Of a DNA stretch of 64,000 nt, positions 23,375-33,799 are shown one piece after another; within the stretch, counting starts at the first letter, position 1, and every line of letters starts with the position of its first letter. Source of the DNA: Choanephora cucurbitarum (taxonomy: Eukaryota > Mucoromycota > Mucoromycetes > Mucorales > Choanephoraceae); assembly GCA_025331435.1 (NCBI GenBank), contig JAIWNI010000012.1, positions 393,626 through 457,625 on the forward strand, written 5' to 3'. The translations under genes were made by a program, and so were the position numbers. Under the pieces are notes generated by a model. The model ran no database searches. It had not been told where the DNA came from and saw only the letters and a program-made list of their open reading frames with translations.

Positions 23375-24598
23375 ATGAACTTTGAGACGAACTCCCAGGT
23401 AAGAAAGTAGCCTACACAAAATAGCTCAAGAAAAAATTTAAAGGTTCTATATAATAGCATTTGGGTCGTTCCCATTGCAATACTAATCTAGACAAAGGTA
23501 AAAAAAAAATAAAGCAGCCAACTTTCTCGTATAACACACTAAGTGCAACATAAATAGATAAAAGGAGGTTGAGCCTATCAGAACCTCAGATACCCTCCTC
23601 TGTTCGACTACCGCTTGATATTAAGGTAAGGTAAAAAAAGGACGTTGTCTTTAACCTTGAACAATCTATTTAATTGATATGTTTGATAGCCAAATGCTTC
23701 CATGTCTACACCATTATCGAACCACAAGAAATCAATGGACGTAAGCAAGCAATGGCAATTCTTGAGAGATATGGAAAGAGCAAGAGAAGATATTGCTGAA
23801 TTAAGAAAGAATATGGCTGAACTTGTCAAACAAATGGATACAATGACTAGCGATTTAGTAAGTAAATGAGATAATATGCATCACCAGTCTAACCTATATA
23901 ACATAGAATGAATCAGAAGAAAGAGTGTGTAAGTACAGAATGTATACTGTATCATAAGAATTTTATCAACTTATTATCAAAACAAAAAAGACCAAATGGA
24001 ACAAGATGTAACAACAACTGAAGAATTCAATGTGAATTTACAAGTGATACTCGAGAAAGCAAAGAAATCGCAAAAGGAAACAGACGTTTTTACTCATCAA
24101 GCAATCAAAAACATCTATTCTGACTTAGCACTAGTAATTATCACAAACAATACGAAACATCAATCAACTTAATCAAGTTTCTTTTTCTTTGAATGATAGG
24201 TAGTGTACGAAAACAACCAACTACAAGGCAGATTGGCCTCGATTGAACAACATCAAAAACATCAAGAAGGCAGTATTCATGATATGATGAAGCATATGCA
24301 GGAATACACACACATGCTTGAACAGGCACAAAGCACTATTCATATGCTACAGGAGCCTCGCTTTGCCCCTCCTCCTTCTTCGTCATTCTCTCTTCTTTCA
24401 AGGCGATCCAGTCATGTTTCCCTATTAAGTGATGATGATGACGATGGCCATTCAACCATTTCTTCTTCTACTTTTACTACAATAGAGAAACGACCACCTT
24501 ATGTTCAATCACCACCATTAGGCCCACACATGCCCTTATTTAAGTCTCAACAAGGCATACGCATGTTATTTGAACATGCTCTTCATCCTTCCACTTAG
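23375..24598 (+). CDS. Coiled-coil protein of unknown function (five exons)
   Basis: Exons 23375-23398, 23690-23857, 23907-23928, 23991-24133 and 24200-24598 give 251 aa. The first two-thirds is predicted coiled coil: DMERARED, ELRKNMAELVKQMDTM, then QVILEKAKKSQKETD and NNQLQGRLASIEQHQ..., without prolines. The C-terminal third is Ser/Pro-rich with an acidic DDDDDG stretch and ends in a short conserved-looking MLFEHALHPST. The first intron is about 290 nt, unusually long here, and exon 3 is only 22 nt; its acceptor side (aaaaaag) is weak, so the middle of the model is less secure. No orthologue is recognised. Confidence 0.65.
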
Positions 24599-24657
24599 AT
24601 TATATATTTATTGTTATTAGATTCACTTTGTATACACACCCCTCATCTTTCTTTTAT

Positions 24658-25559
24658 TTAAATAAGATCTGCTTGTCCATAGACATCAGCAATAATAGTA
24701 ATAATTGTATTCATAGGTCCAAGATGACTTCTATTTGAAGGTCTGATTTTGATCAATGTCCGTGATAACTCCCTTAATATCGATATGTTCTTTGAAGTCA
24801 ATACAGGATCTAGATAGACCAATAAATTGAATATTTGTTGACACTGTAGAGATGCATAAGTAAACGTCTTTTTCCTTTTTGTCTGCTTATGTTTACCGTT
24901 AGCTTAATATCCATTGATTTATCTTCTAGCCATTGAGCATGGAATTTCAATAACTTCAAAATCGAATGCTAATATAATGTAAGTAAGAAAGATCAAAGCT
25001 TATAAATTGTATGTGTTGCTACCTGTGATAAAGTAGGTAAGGTAGCTGTTGTGGCTGTTGAACCATAGAGTAGTTGATATCCTTCTTCTATTGAACCTAT
25101 TTCTTTACGCTTCTTACTCTTTTGCTTTTGCATTGTCTGAATTGAAGTTTTTTTAGCGAAAATGTCTTTCTGTAACATATGTATTTACCTGTTGATAGGA
25201 TTTGAATGGTTTGATGAATCCTTTTCTCCAAACAGTCGATGGTTGAAGTTGAACGTCAACATCAGCTTCCATTAGCATTTGAAAGTGAGCAGGTAGTTCT
25301 ACTTTCTTTGTCTTTTTAGGTCGTTCGGCTACTACTGTCTTGGGACACTGTTTGGCTTGTTGTCTTTGTTTTAGTAATATAAGCAAATCGCTTTCAATGA
25401 CTGCTTCATGTTTGCCTGTTACCTGACAACTAGAAGATAATCTTCACCTGAAATAGGAATGCCATTCACTAGATCAGGTTGTGATTTACTAAGAGGAATC
25501 GCTGCTTTTGAATCCACCTCCTCATCGGTCTGTACTTGAGAAAATAAACGTTTTGGCAT
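24658..25559 (-). CDS. GEMIN2: GEMIN2 / SMN-interacting protein (five exons)
   Basis: Exons 25559-25423, 25363-25189, 25136-25023, 24968-24897 and 24843-24658 encode 227 aa. Gemin2 binds SMN and the Sm ring during spliceosomal snRNP assembly. The diagnostic N-terminal block reads SGEDYLLVVRQQAKQCPKTVVA, corresponding to PxEYLRRVxxEAxxCPxVVVA in animals. WRKGFIKPFKSYQQ and a helical C-terminal SIP1 domain follow (LLKFHAQWLE, ILRELSRTLIKIR). The human protein is about 280 aa, so this is a compact version, as in other fungi. The intron 1 acceptor falls within the diagnostic block and restores it exactly. It is divergent from UBA2 with only 85 bp between start codons. Confidence 0.88.
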
Positions 25560-25644
25560 TAGAAGAAAAAATTAAGGAAAAAGAGATAGAGAACGGAGAA
25601 CTACACGTCTTTTTTTCTCCCTCTTCTTTTTTTTTTAAAAGAAT
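25560..25644. promoter_or_regulatory. Compact bidirectional promoter, GEMIN2 / UBA2
   Basis: Only 85 bp separate the two divergent ATGs. The segment includes a CT/T-rich tract just before UBA2. The two leaders and core promoters must overlap or extend into the opposing coding region. Confidence 0.5.
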
Positions 25645-27731
25645 ATGCTACCTGTCAGAGAAACTTACAATCGAAAAGTACTTGGCGAAGCTTTATATGA
25701 TAAAGTAAGCGCAAGTAAGATTTTATTGGTTGGTGCTGGTGGTATTGGTTGCGAACTATTAAAGAACTTGGTCATGTCTGGTTTTAAACAGATCCATGTG
25801 GTATGTTCTAAGCAGAGAATAAGATAGGATAGCTCAAATTTGACAAGTTAGATCTAGATCGATTTAGACACAATTGATATCTCCAACCTCAACCGCCAGT
25901 TCTTATTCCAACGTCAACACGTCAAAAAGTCAAAAGCTCATGTAAGTTGGAACATGTTCATCGATTTATTTGATATGAACTATGGAACCCTCTAGGTAGC
26001 GAAAGAATCAGCCTACAAGTTCAATCCTGATGTTCAGATCACTTCGCTTCAAGCCAATATTAAGGATCCTCAGTTTAACGTACCGTGGTTTAGACAGTTC
26101 ACGATGGTGTTGAATGCATTGGACAATTTAGATGCCCGTCGTCATGTCAACGCCATGTGTTTGGCAGCCAATATACCTCTTGTTGAATCAGGTACACAAG
26201 GTTACCTTGGACAAGCCTATGTGATTCAAAAAGTAACACCAAAATACATTGTCCAGAGAACAAGGGAATAACTCAATCTTGAAAACGATAGGATATCACT
26301 GAATGCTTTGATTGTCAACCTAAGCCTACACCTACCACTTACCCTGTATGTACCATTCGAAGTACACCCAGTGCACCAATTCATTGTATTGTATGGGCCA
26401 AAAGCTATTTATTTAATCAACTCTTTGGCAACTCTGAAGAAGAAGAAGAGTCTGTGATGCAGCAAGAGGAAGATGAAGAGAACGCTCAAGAGTTAGCTGC
26501 TCTTACGAAAGAAGCTGCTGAACTCAAGGCGATCAAGGAGGCAGCAGGATCACCTGATTACGCTGACAAAGTACTAGATAAGGTCTATCGTGTTGATATT
26601 CAACGCTTATTGTCAATGGAATCCATGTGGAAGAATCGCACCAAGCCTGTTCCTTTAGAACATAGTTCAGTCGCCAGTTCAGAAGTTTCCTCCTTATCAG
26701 ACCAAACTGTATGGAACACAAGTCAGAATATCTCTATGTTCAAAGAGAGTGCAGCGCGATTGGCTAGACGATGGTTAGTAGGCAGAGAGCAACAGCCTGA
26801 CTTTACCTTGGCATTCGATAAAGATGATGAGGATGCTATGGATTTTGTAACTGCTGCCTCTAACTTGAGAGCTCATGTATTTCACATTCCTACCAAGAGC
26901 TTATTCGACGTCAAGTGTAAATTCTTTTATTTATCTCTGTTGTTTGTTTAAATGACTCAATATCCCTTTTTCTATGTAGCTATGGCAGGCAACATTATTC
27001 CTGCTATTGCGACTACTAACGCAGTGATTGCAGGTTTTGTTATCATGAAAGCTTTTGGTATCTTGCGTGGAGATATCAAGTCAATCACGCGTGTAAGTGA
27101 AGACTGAATATACACAGAGAAGTATATTCATGTTTTCTATTGCTAGACCTATCTTACCACCGGATCTCGATTTGTACAAGAAGCCAGTGCAGAACCTAAT
27201 TCTCATTGTAGTGTCTGTCGTTCTCAAAGTAGTGTTGTCTTGGTTGATTTTGAAAATACAACATTAGAAGATTTGATGGATCAAGTGATCTGCGAATCCA
27301 GTCAAGGTGCAGGCATGGATAAAGAGGAAGTGGCTATCATGGATGGCAATCGTATGCTGTATGACATTGAATATGAAGATAACCTTCAGCTGCCTTTGAA
27401 ACAATTGGGATTGACCTCAGGTAGTATTTTGCGTATCACTCAAGATGATGATCGTGATGTCGATCTTATATTAGAGCCATTGGTGTAAGTGATGAACCGA
27501 ATCAGCAGACTTAGTATTTATTCTATATGCGTTTCCTAAAATAGGGACCAACCTGATATCAAAGTGAAGCTTATTCAACCTATTCCAAAACTATCTATGG
27601 CTTCACTGAAACGTAAATTGGATGATGAAGAAGAAGAAGAGGGATCTTTCAAAAAGGCGAAGGCTACTCATGCTGTAGTAGATAATGTAGTTGTTTTGGA
27701 AGATGATGAAGAAGTCATGGTGATTAGTTAA
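25645..27731 (+). CDS. UBA2: SUMO-activating enzyme subunit 2 (seven exons)
   Basis: Exons 25645-25800, 25858-25941, 25996-26232, 26292-26916, 26980-27092, 27147-27484 and 27545-27731 encode 579 aa. With Aos1 it forms the SUMO E1, which adenylates SUMO and passes it to Ubc9. Visible features are the nucleotide-binding [46 protein letters not shown], zinc-ligand pairs CFDC and CSVC, and the catalytic cysteine in PVCTIRSTP. The ubiquitin-fold domain lies at about residues 440-515. The acidic C-terminus has basic patches (LKRKL, KKAKA) suited to nuclear import. It is complete with no missing motif. Confidence 0.96.
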
Positions 27732-28952
27732 GATTAAAAGGAATAGCTTAAGAAAACATCAATACATAATACATTTGCTTGGTTGAGAAGTAGCTCTAAT
27801 TTTCCTAAAGAAAATAGGTAGGATGATTGGAGTAAAACTAGTTATTAGGCTGGAAGGAAGGATACCAACAAGGACTAGTTGTGGGTTATTTGTAAGCTTT
27901 CGTCATTGAGACAATGAGGATAAAAACATCCATAGAGCTAATGGCTCAAAGAGAGAAAATGAGATTAAATTGTAAAACAAAGTAGGCGATATCTAAGAAA
28001 AGAATGAGTGAAATACAAACAAATCTTTCTGGCATTGTTTAGGTAGAAGGCAATTTTGTGTTTCAACATACTTGGGGTCAGTTTTGTTTTTTTGTTTGCG
28101 CAGATACCCGCAAAGTAAAGATTTTATAACAGTGCTCAATGAGGAAGAGTCTTGTTGTTCTCTCATAACCGAAGAGTGAGTACAATGAATGTTTAAGAAC
28201 AAATTTAGCAGAAGCTCAATCACAAGCAGCTTCTCTATGGCAGTCGATTCTTCTATCTAGATGCTCATAAGGGAGAATGACACAGCTAGGATGCATATGC
28301 TCCAAATCGTAAACATCATTTAAGCAAGCTTATTCTATAGTACTCTAGATCAAGCCTTTTGTCGTTTTTCCATGTTTACATAAGAGTTCTTTTGATGGTT
28401 GTTACCACTGTGTCGCATGTGATGTGCTTAGAAACTGCTTCGTGTAGTTATCTGAGCAGCTAAATATAGTTTTTTTTTTATTCTTAAAGTGTTTTTCAAG
28501 AGCTGAAAGAATGATACAACAGTCGGTTTATTTAAGAGTGTTCATATTCTTGAGACATGCACTCTTATGTTGAGCATACTCTTAAATAAAACACTCTTAA
28601 TACGAGCGATCACTGTAGAAAGGTCATTTTCTTACTAAAATTTATTTGAGTCGATTTTAAGAGGGTGTACTTTGAGCTTGAAGCTAACTGTTGCTAACAC
28701 ATTGTCTATACAAACGTGTAATGAAGACCAGCAAGATTCTGTTTATCTATCTTGTTAACAGTACGAAATATTTCATCATGAGCTAAGACTTGTTTCAATC
28801 AATGACAAAAAAAAAGAAAAGCAAAAAATCAATCTGATGATTCTCCAACTGTTTAAAGAAAAGGAACATTTCTACACGACTAATTCCTCTAACAAGAAGG
28901 TGAAGCGTTCCATTGTTGTAGTATTCAGTGATGGTTTATTAGACGAAACACA
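27732..28952. other. Intergenic, convergent UBA2 / DYM
   Basis: 1.2 kb without a recognisable gene. A 13-bp inverted pair lies at about 28528-28592 (TTTATTTAAGAGT ... ACTCTTAAATAAA) with a loop of roughly 37 nt. The word CACTCTTA recurs several times between 28530 and 28612. Confidence 0.45.
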
Positions 28953-31559
28953 TCATTCTTCTTCATTCAGTCGATGATAGTTTTCCAAGGCATGACATTT
29001 TTCATCACTCCAGTAAAAGAAGGACTTGCGATAGATTAAAGCCCAAATATAGGGTATAAAGAATTCAAAGGAACTTGGATCTTCTCTGTATTGAAATTTC
29101 AACTGAGGTAATACCTAAAACATAACACATGAGTTTCTTTGTGATTCTAGTCCTATAAGCTACTCACAATCCACTGTTGATTTGACCAGGTACGAGAGGC
29201 TTGTTCAATCAGCTGAAGTACTTCACTGGAAGAAGGTGCTTTTAAGTTAGCCTCGAATACGCGGGTATTAAAGTGTTGAATGACTTCTTCTAGATTATGC
29301 ACTAAATCCATAAAACGTGGATGAGATTTAAATGGCATAAAGATTTCTTTCTTCTGTAACAAGGCATACACCAGTTGAGCATTGTGTTTCAGTCTATATC
29401 TTAAGGCTGTATGTATGACTTCCAACAATAAAACTAAAAGATCTTCATAGACTGAGCCATCAGTTGTCTCTGTTGATTTGGAATACCGTCTGGCCAAGAC
29501 CTCAAAAAAGCTACCAAGGAATCAGTCGAATGGTCTGCTCCCTTATCAATCGATACTCTACCTAATCAAACGTTGTGCTACATAGGCATGCATTTCGAGA
29601 ATGGTACTAGACATGTTGGAGAGAATAGCTAGAGCATTGGTATGAAGATAGATATCTCTATGATGAGATAGATTCAGTTGAAGTGCACGAATAAGCACTA
29701 AGATGACAAGACCACCTAAAGAGATAGACTTCAAGAGAGGTCGTTCTGTAAGCCAGGGTAGTTGATTGACTGTCTGTAGAAAGAATGAGTGAATTGACTT
29801 GTACAAACAGGGCTGTCATTACCACTTTATGCAATGCCTCATTATTCACATCGTCCTCACTTAAGATCAATAAAATCAACAATAACATATAGAGTTGAGC
29901 ATAATTAGCCTTGGCTTCCATTGATTCATAGATCAATTTGAGGATAGGCAAATACTGCAATACGATGAGTATAGGCTACAACCTGGTTCAATCCAAATGA
30001 CTTACTATTGTCTCTTGATCTGTTCTTGAAAGTACAAACACACGAAAGGACTCGTTTTCCTTCAGAATCAAATAGAACAAAATCATCCTTTCTTCTACAT
30101 GAATAGAAGCACTAAAGATATCCAGCAGATCTTTAAATGAGATCAAATGCATTCTTCTATCCTGTCCATCCAGATCGCTTGAAATCACTAAAGACCAATA
30201 GTCAGTCTATCTAGTCTATCAATCCTGTCTTTCCAATTTACCATGATGATCACTCAGATTAGCCAAAGCAAATCGATAGGCTTTTATCCAAGCTTGATTC
30301 AGATCAGACTCAGGTTGAGTGCCCAGCAAGAGCAAGAGCAACAGACTTCGATCAGCCACCGGTATGGCCTCTGGATCCAAGGTGGATGTGGATGCTCGAC
30401 CCGAAAAGAAATAGTTATAAGCAGTATACATTACACTGGAGGACTGAGGAGGTGCAGTCTTTTGACCAATCATGTTTTCCAGCAATCGGGCTACAATTGT
30501 CTCTGCTCGGTTGGCAAATTTGGACATCAAGATATTCAGAAAGTAGTTGTTTGCTTGAGATAATTTGGATTGATGCAGTTGAGTCGAACAGAACACAATT
30601 AGGGTATTCAATACTTCCGTATAGAATTCATAAGTGGAATGGTTGAAACTATAAACTGAGATGAGCAAACAGAATCGCCCTTTGATGTCTCTACTTATAC
30701 CATCTTACCATGGATCCATATTGATCAAAATATACAGTAACGACTCCATCAACATCTCTCCATATGTTGTCTTGTTGATATCATCTTCTAGCTGATACAC
30801 AATCTCCTGGTTGGTCAAATTAGCTGCGAATTGTTTCATAAATGCCTGTGTTAAGAATAATGCATTGAACACTTCAATAGGGATAGATCTAATTGGATAA
30901 TCAGTTGCATGTAATATAAGATAGAGCCAGCCAGCCTACTTTACTCATATTGATTGGATTGTAAATCTTTTAGTAGTTCAAGTAAGTGGAGAATTAACTT
31001 GTTGAAATTGTGTGTCTTTGGATTATTAGCAGCTAATTTATAGAGCATAAGATCTCTTTTCTTTCTTTTTCTTTTCTCTTTTTTCTTACCGAGATCGATC
31101 GACAATCCCAATGTAGTCATCTCTAGATCATAGGCACTCTGTCTATTGAAATGTATGAGGTAAGAGAAAATAGAGTTAAAAACAAGATATTTACGCGCTA
31201 TGTAAGGTAGGGTATTTCTCTAGAGTCAAAAAAGTCAAGTCATCTATCTCGGTCAAGGAACAAAGGGGTCGAATGCCAGCTAGTTGAGAAGGTGAAAAGA
31301 AAGGATGATGTTGCTCAGCCAAGGGATGAGTACGATGACTAGTGTATTTGGTGGTGGGTGTAGTAGGTGATTGTAAGCTTAAACTCGAGAAAGGTACATC
31401 GATAGATTGTGAATGGGATAATAAAGGTGGTGGTGGTGGCTGCTGTTGCTTTTGCTGTGATGGCGAAGGTTTGTTCTCAGTAAATACGAAATTAGAAGGC
31501 CTTCTTGTAGTGGGTGGTGGAGCAGTGATAGTGCTTGAAAGGGTAGAAGGTGGATCCAT
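28953..31559 (-). CDS. DYM: Dymeclin homologue (ten exons)
   Basis: Exons 31559-31195, 31142-31090, 31053-30945, 30888-30709, 30648-30242, 30187-30006, 29954-29823, 29773-29562, 29510-29168 and 29114-28953 give 714 aa (human DYM 669). Dymeclin is a Golgi-associated peripheral protein involved in trafficking. Matching blocks are NNPKTHNFNKLILHLLELL, LLLLILLILSEDD, SISLGGLVILVLIRALQ, DIYLHTNALAILSNMS, AQLVYALLQKKE and FFIPYIWALIY. The N-terminal 100 residues are Pro/Ser/Gln-rich and replace the MGxN/S myristoylation start of animal dymeclins, so membrane attachment here must differ. The ATG at 31559 is the first in frame. Confidence 0.9.
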
Positions 31560-31830
31560 TGGTATTTTAAAAAGCAAAAAAATAAAGAAATGAAATCTAT
31601 TTTTGTATAGTTTCTATTTATAAAAAAAAACAAATTAGCTTTTTTTCCCTTTTGGAAAATGAGCATTTTGTTAGGTATGTATAAGCAACATGATGAAGGT
31701 TCTAAGTAAGCGAGCTATCTGTATTTGCTAATTCAAACAACCAAGCTTGAAAAATAAGCTTGGACCTGAGCAAAGTAATGCTTTCCTTTTTTGGAAAACA
31801 ATCAAGATTATCATGCAGTTAGGTGGGTTA

Positions 31831-32486
31831 GCTATATCCACCTCACAAAAATTTCTTTGAGAGCTGGCACCTCACTTTTTTTATCTCGCCCAATCATTTA
31901 TCTTTATTTTACAGATTTTAGTAAATCCTCTTACTTTTCTACACCTCACTTTCTTGTGTTTACAGCCGACTTGCTTTTTCTGTCTTTTTCTGCTATGAAT
32001 CAAAAGCATCTCTCAACTCCCAGGTTAATGCCTTTCATCTCAGAGGGTGTTTATGAATTTCCTGAGGTCATTATCTACTTGAGATGTAGACAAAAATCAT
32101 ATTGTATATGAGTCCTACTAAAGCAAGTGTATCATTTTTAGTTGAGTTTGTTCAAATGTATAATGTTTAGAAGGCTATTTTCTTTCAGTTATTTCATGCA
32201 TTTTTTTTAATCTTCACTGAAAATCTAAATAACACAACAGGCTTGAAGCTGACTGATTACACACTATACATTTATTTTACGTTTTATTCCAACAATAGTG
32301 CACTTCGTTAAAAGCGAGTCAGTCAAGGTGCAACTGGCAAAAGCAAGTCGGCTGTAAACACAAGAAAGTGAGGTGTAGAAAAGTAAGAGGATTTACTAAA
32401 ATCTGTAAAATAAAGATAAATGATTGGGCGAGATAAAAAAAGTGAGGTGCCAGCTCTCAAAGAAATTTTTGTGAGGTGGATATAGC
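31831..32486. repeat. Foldback element: perfect 148-bp inverted repeat with 360-bp spacer
   Basis: Arm 31831-31978 is the exact reverse complement of 32339-32486. Similarity continues imperfectly outward (ATCATGCAG / ATCAAATGCAG). Each arm carries CACCTCAC three times, like transposase sub-sites. The spacer 31979-32338 has no long ORF. It could be a non-autonomous DNA transposon or MITE, or a source of long hairpin RNA. Perfect identity implies recent insertion or gene conversion. Confidence 0.9.
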
Positions 32487-32697
32487 CAACCTGCATTTGA
32501 TAAAATTTTGCTGCGCGAAGCTCAAATCTTTTTCTTTTTCTTTAACTTTGACGATATTCAGGTGCAAATTTTGGAGAACGAGCTAGAATGCAGACACGTT
32601 GTGTTTGTGTTGACGAAACGTGGAGTACGCTGAGGGACTTGAAAGGCATACCACCCGTGCTCAATCAGTTAACTTTAGGCTAGAATCCTTATCCCAA

Positions 32698-32781
32698 AGG
32701 GTTGACAGAGTGCTCTTTTGCTTAGAAGGTTGACAAAGCGCCCTTCTGATCAATAGGTTGACAAAGCGCCCTTTTGTTCAA
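32698..32781. repeat. Three tandem copies of a 28-bp repeat
   Basis: GGTTGACARAGYGCYCTTYTG recurs at 32700, 32728 and 32756, an exact 28-bp period with a few substitutions. It lies between the foldback element and the gene fragment. Confidence 0.85.
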
Positions 32782-32932
32782 AAGGCAAAAGACACACGCC
32801 AATAACTGAAACTGTCTTCCACAAACAGAAATATATTATGTTAGATCTATGATGAGCTTTGTTGTCTGCCTTTCTTCACATAAGAAGCGCGTTTATGGCA
32901 ACCCACTCTGAGATCATGTTTATCTATATATT

Positions 32933-33521
32933 TTGTACATAACTTCAGCAGTCCAGAAGAAGACAGACTTTGATTTGGTACACATCAAGCGACCAGACGT
33001 TCTGCTGTTGTCTGAAGATGGTGTTGAGCTCGGCAATGGTGAGGTGAAGCCATTTGGTGCTAGCCCAAAGGAAGTAGAAGAAGATGAGGCCCGAGTGCCG
33101 GAAATGATGAAGCAACAGCTTCACAGACGCCTGGTGTCATCAAGATCTACCAAAGAGCACCAGGCCTTTGGCATAAATTTTGTAGGCGACCAAGTCACTT
33201 TGAGCAGTCTTTCTTTTCCTGGCTATAAGTATAGCATAGTTGGTCAGTTCAAACTGCCAACATTTGAAGATTCTTGCTCGGTGATGGAGCACGCTGTCGA
33301 GATCATGACGGCATTTCAGGTAAACATAGCTTCCCGATATGAACTATAACTATTGCTGACCACTTTTGTCTTTAAAGGCTTTGGTAAAAAGCACCATTCC
33401 TGTTTGCGATGAAGAAGAAGAAGAGGAAGAAATAGAAGAAGAAGAGGAAGAAAAGAAGTACTTGGATGTCAATTTAGGTGATCTCAAGCCTACCATCCTT
33501 TTTGTTAAAGACGATAATTAG
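32933..33521 (+). pseudogene. 5'-truncated Mucorales-type repeated hypothetical gene
   Basis: Two in-frame exons, 32933-33319 and 33378-33521, encode an acidic C-terminal fragment of about 175 aa. It contains RPDVLLLSEDGVELGNGEVKP, then MMKQQLHRRL, and ends in a run of about 15 Glu and DLKPTILFVKDDN. The pattern KRPDVLLL.EDG.ELG.GEVK resembles a family of repeated hypothetical genes I associate with Rhizopus and Mucor. No ATG starts the frame and the expected upstream part is absent, so I call it a fragment. Function unknown; multi-copy families of this kind are often linked to mobile elements. Confidence 0.6.
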
Positions 33522-33799
33522 TTCCTTTTTCCTTTCTTTTATATCTTATCCTATGTAATATATATATATATCCTTATTTTTATCCATATTTACTTCTTAA
33601 GATTGATATGTAAAAGACACAAAGACTTCCTTGCTTTTCTTTTTTTTTCTTGAGAATAGGATATTAGATTTAAAAGTTTATTACTTAAAAGAGCAGACAT
33701 ACTAAAATTACAAAAAGGTATATCTTTGTCATTTAGAGTCTTGATAAATGACATAAATTTATTTTGGTTTGTCGAAAAAAAAAAGAAAAGAAAAGAGAA

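Noticed and set aside
31791..32111. 106-codon ORF inside the foldback element
   Set aside because: It lies mostly in one inverted arm, has no protein-like composition, and starts and stops at unrelated points.
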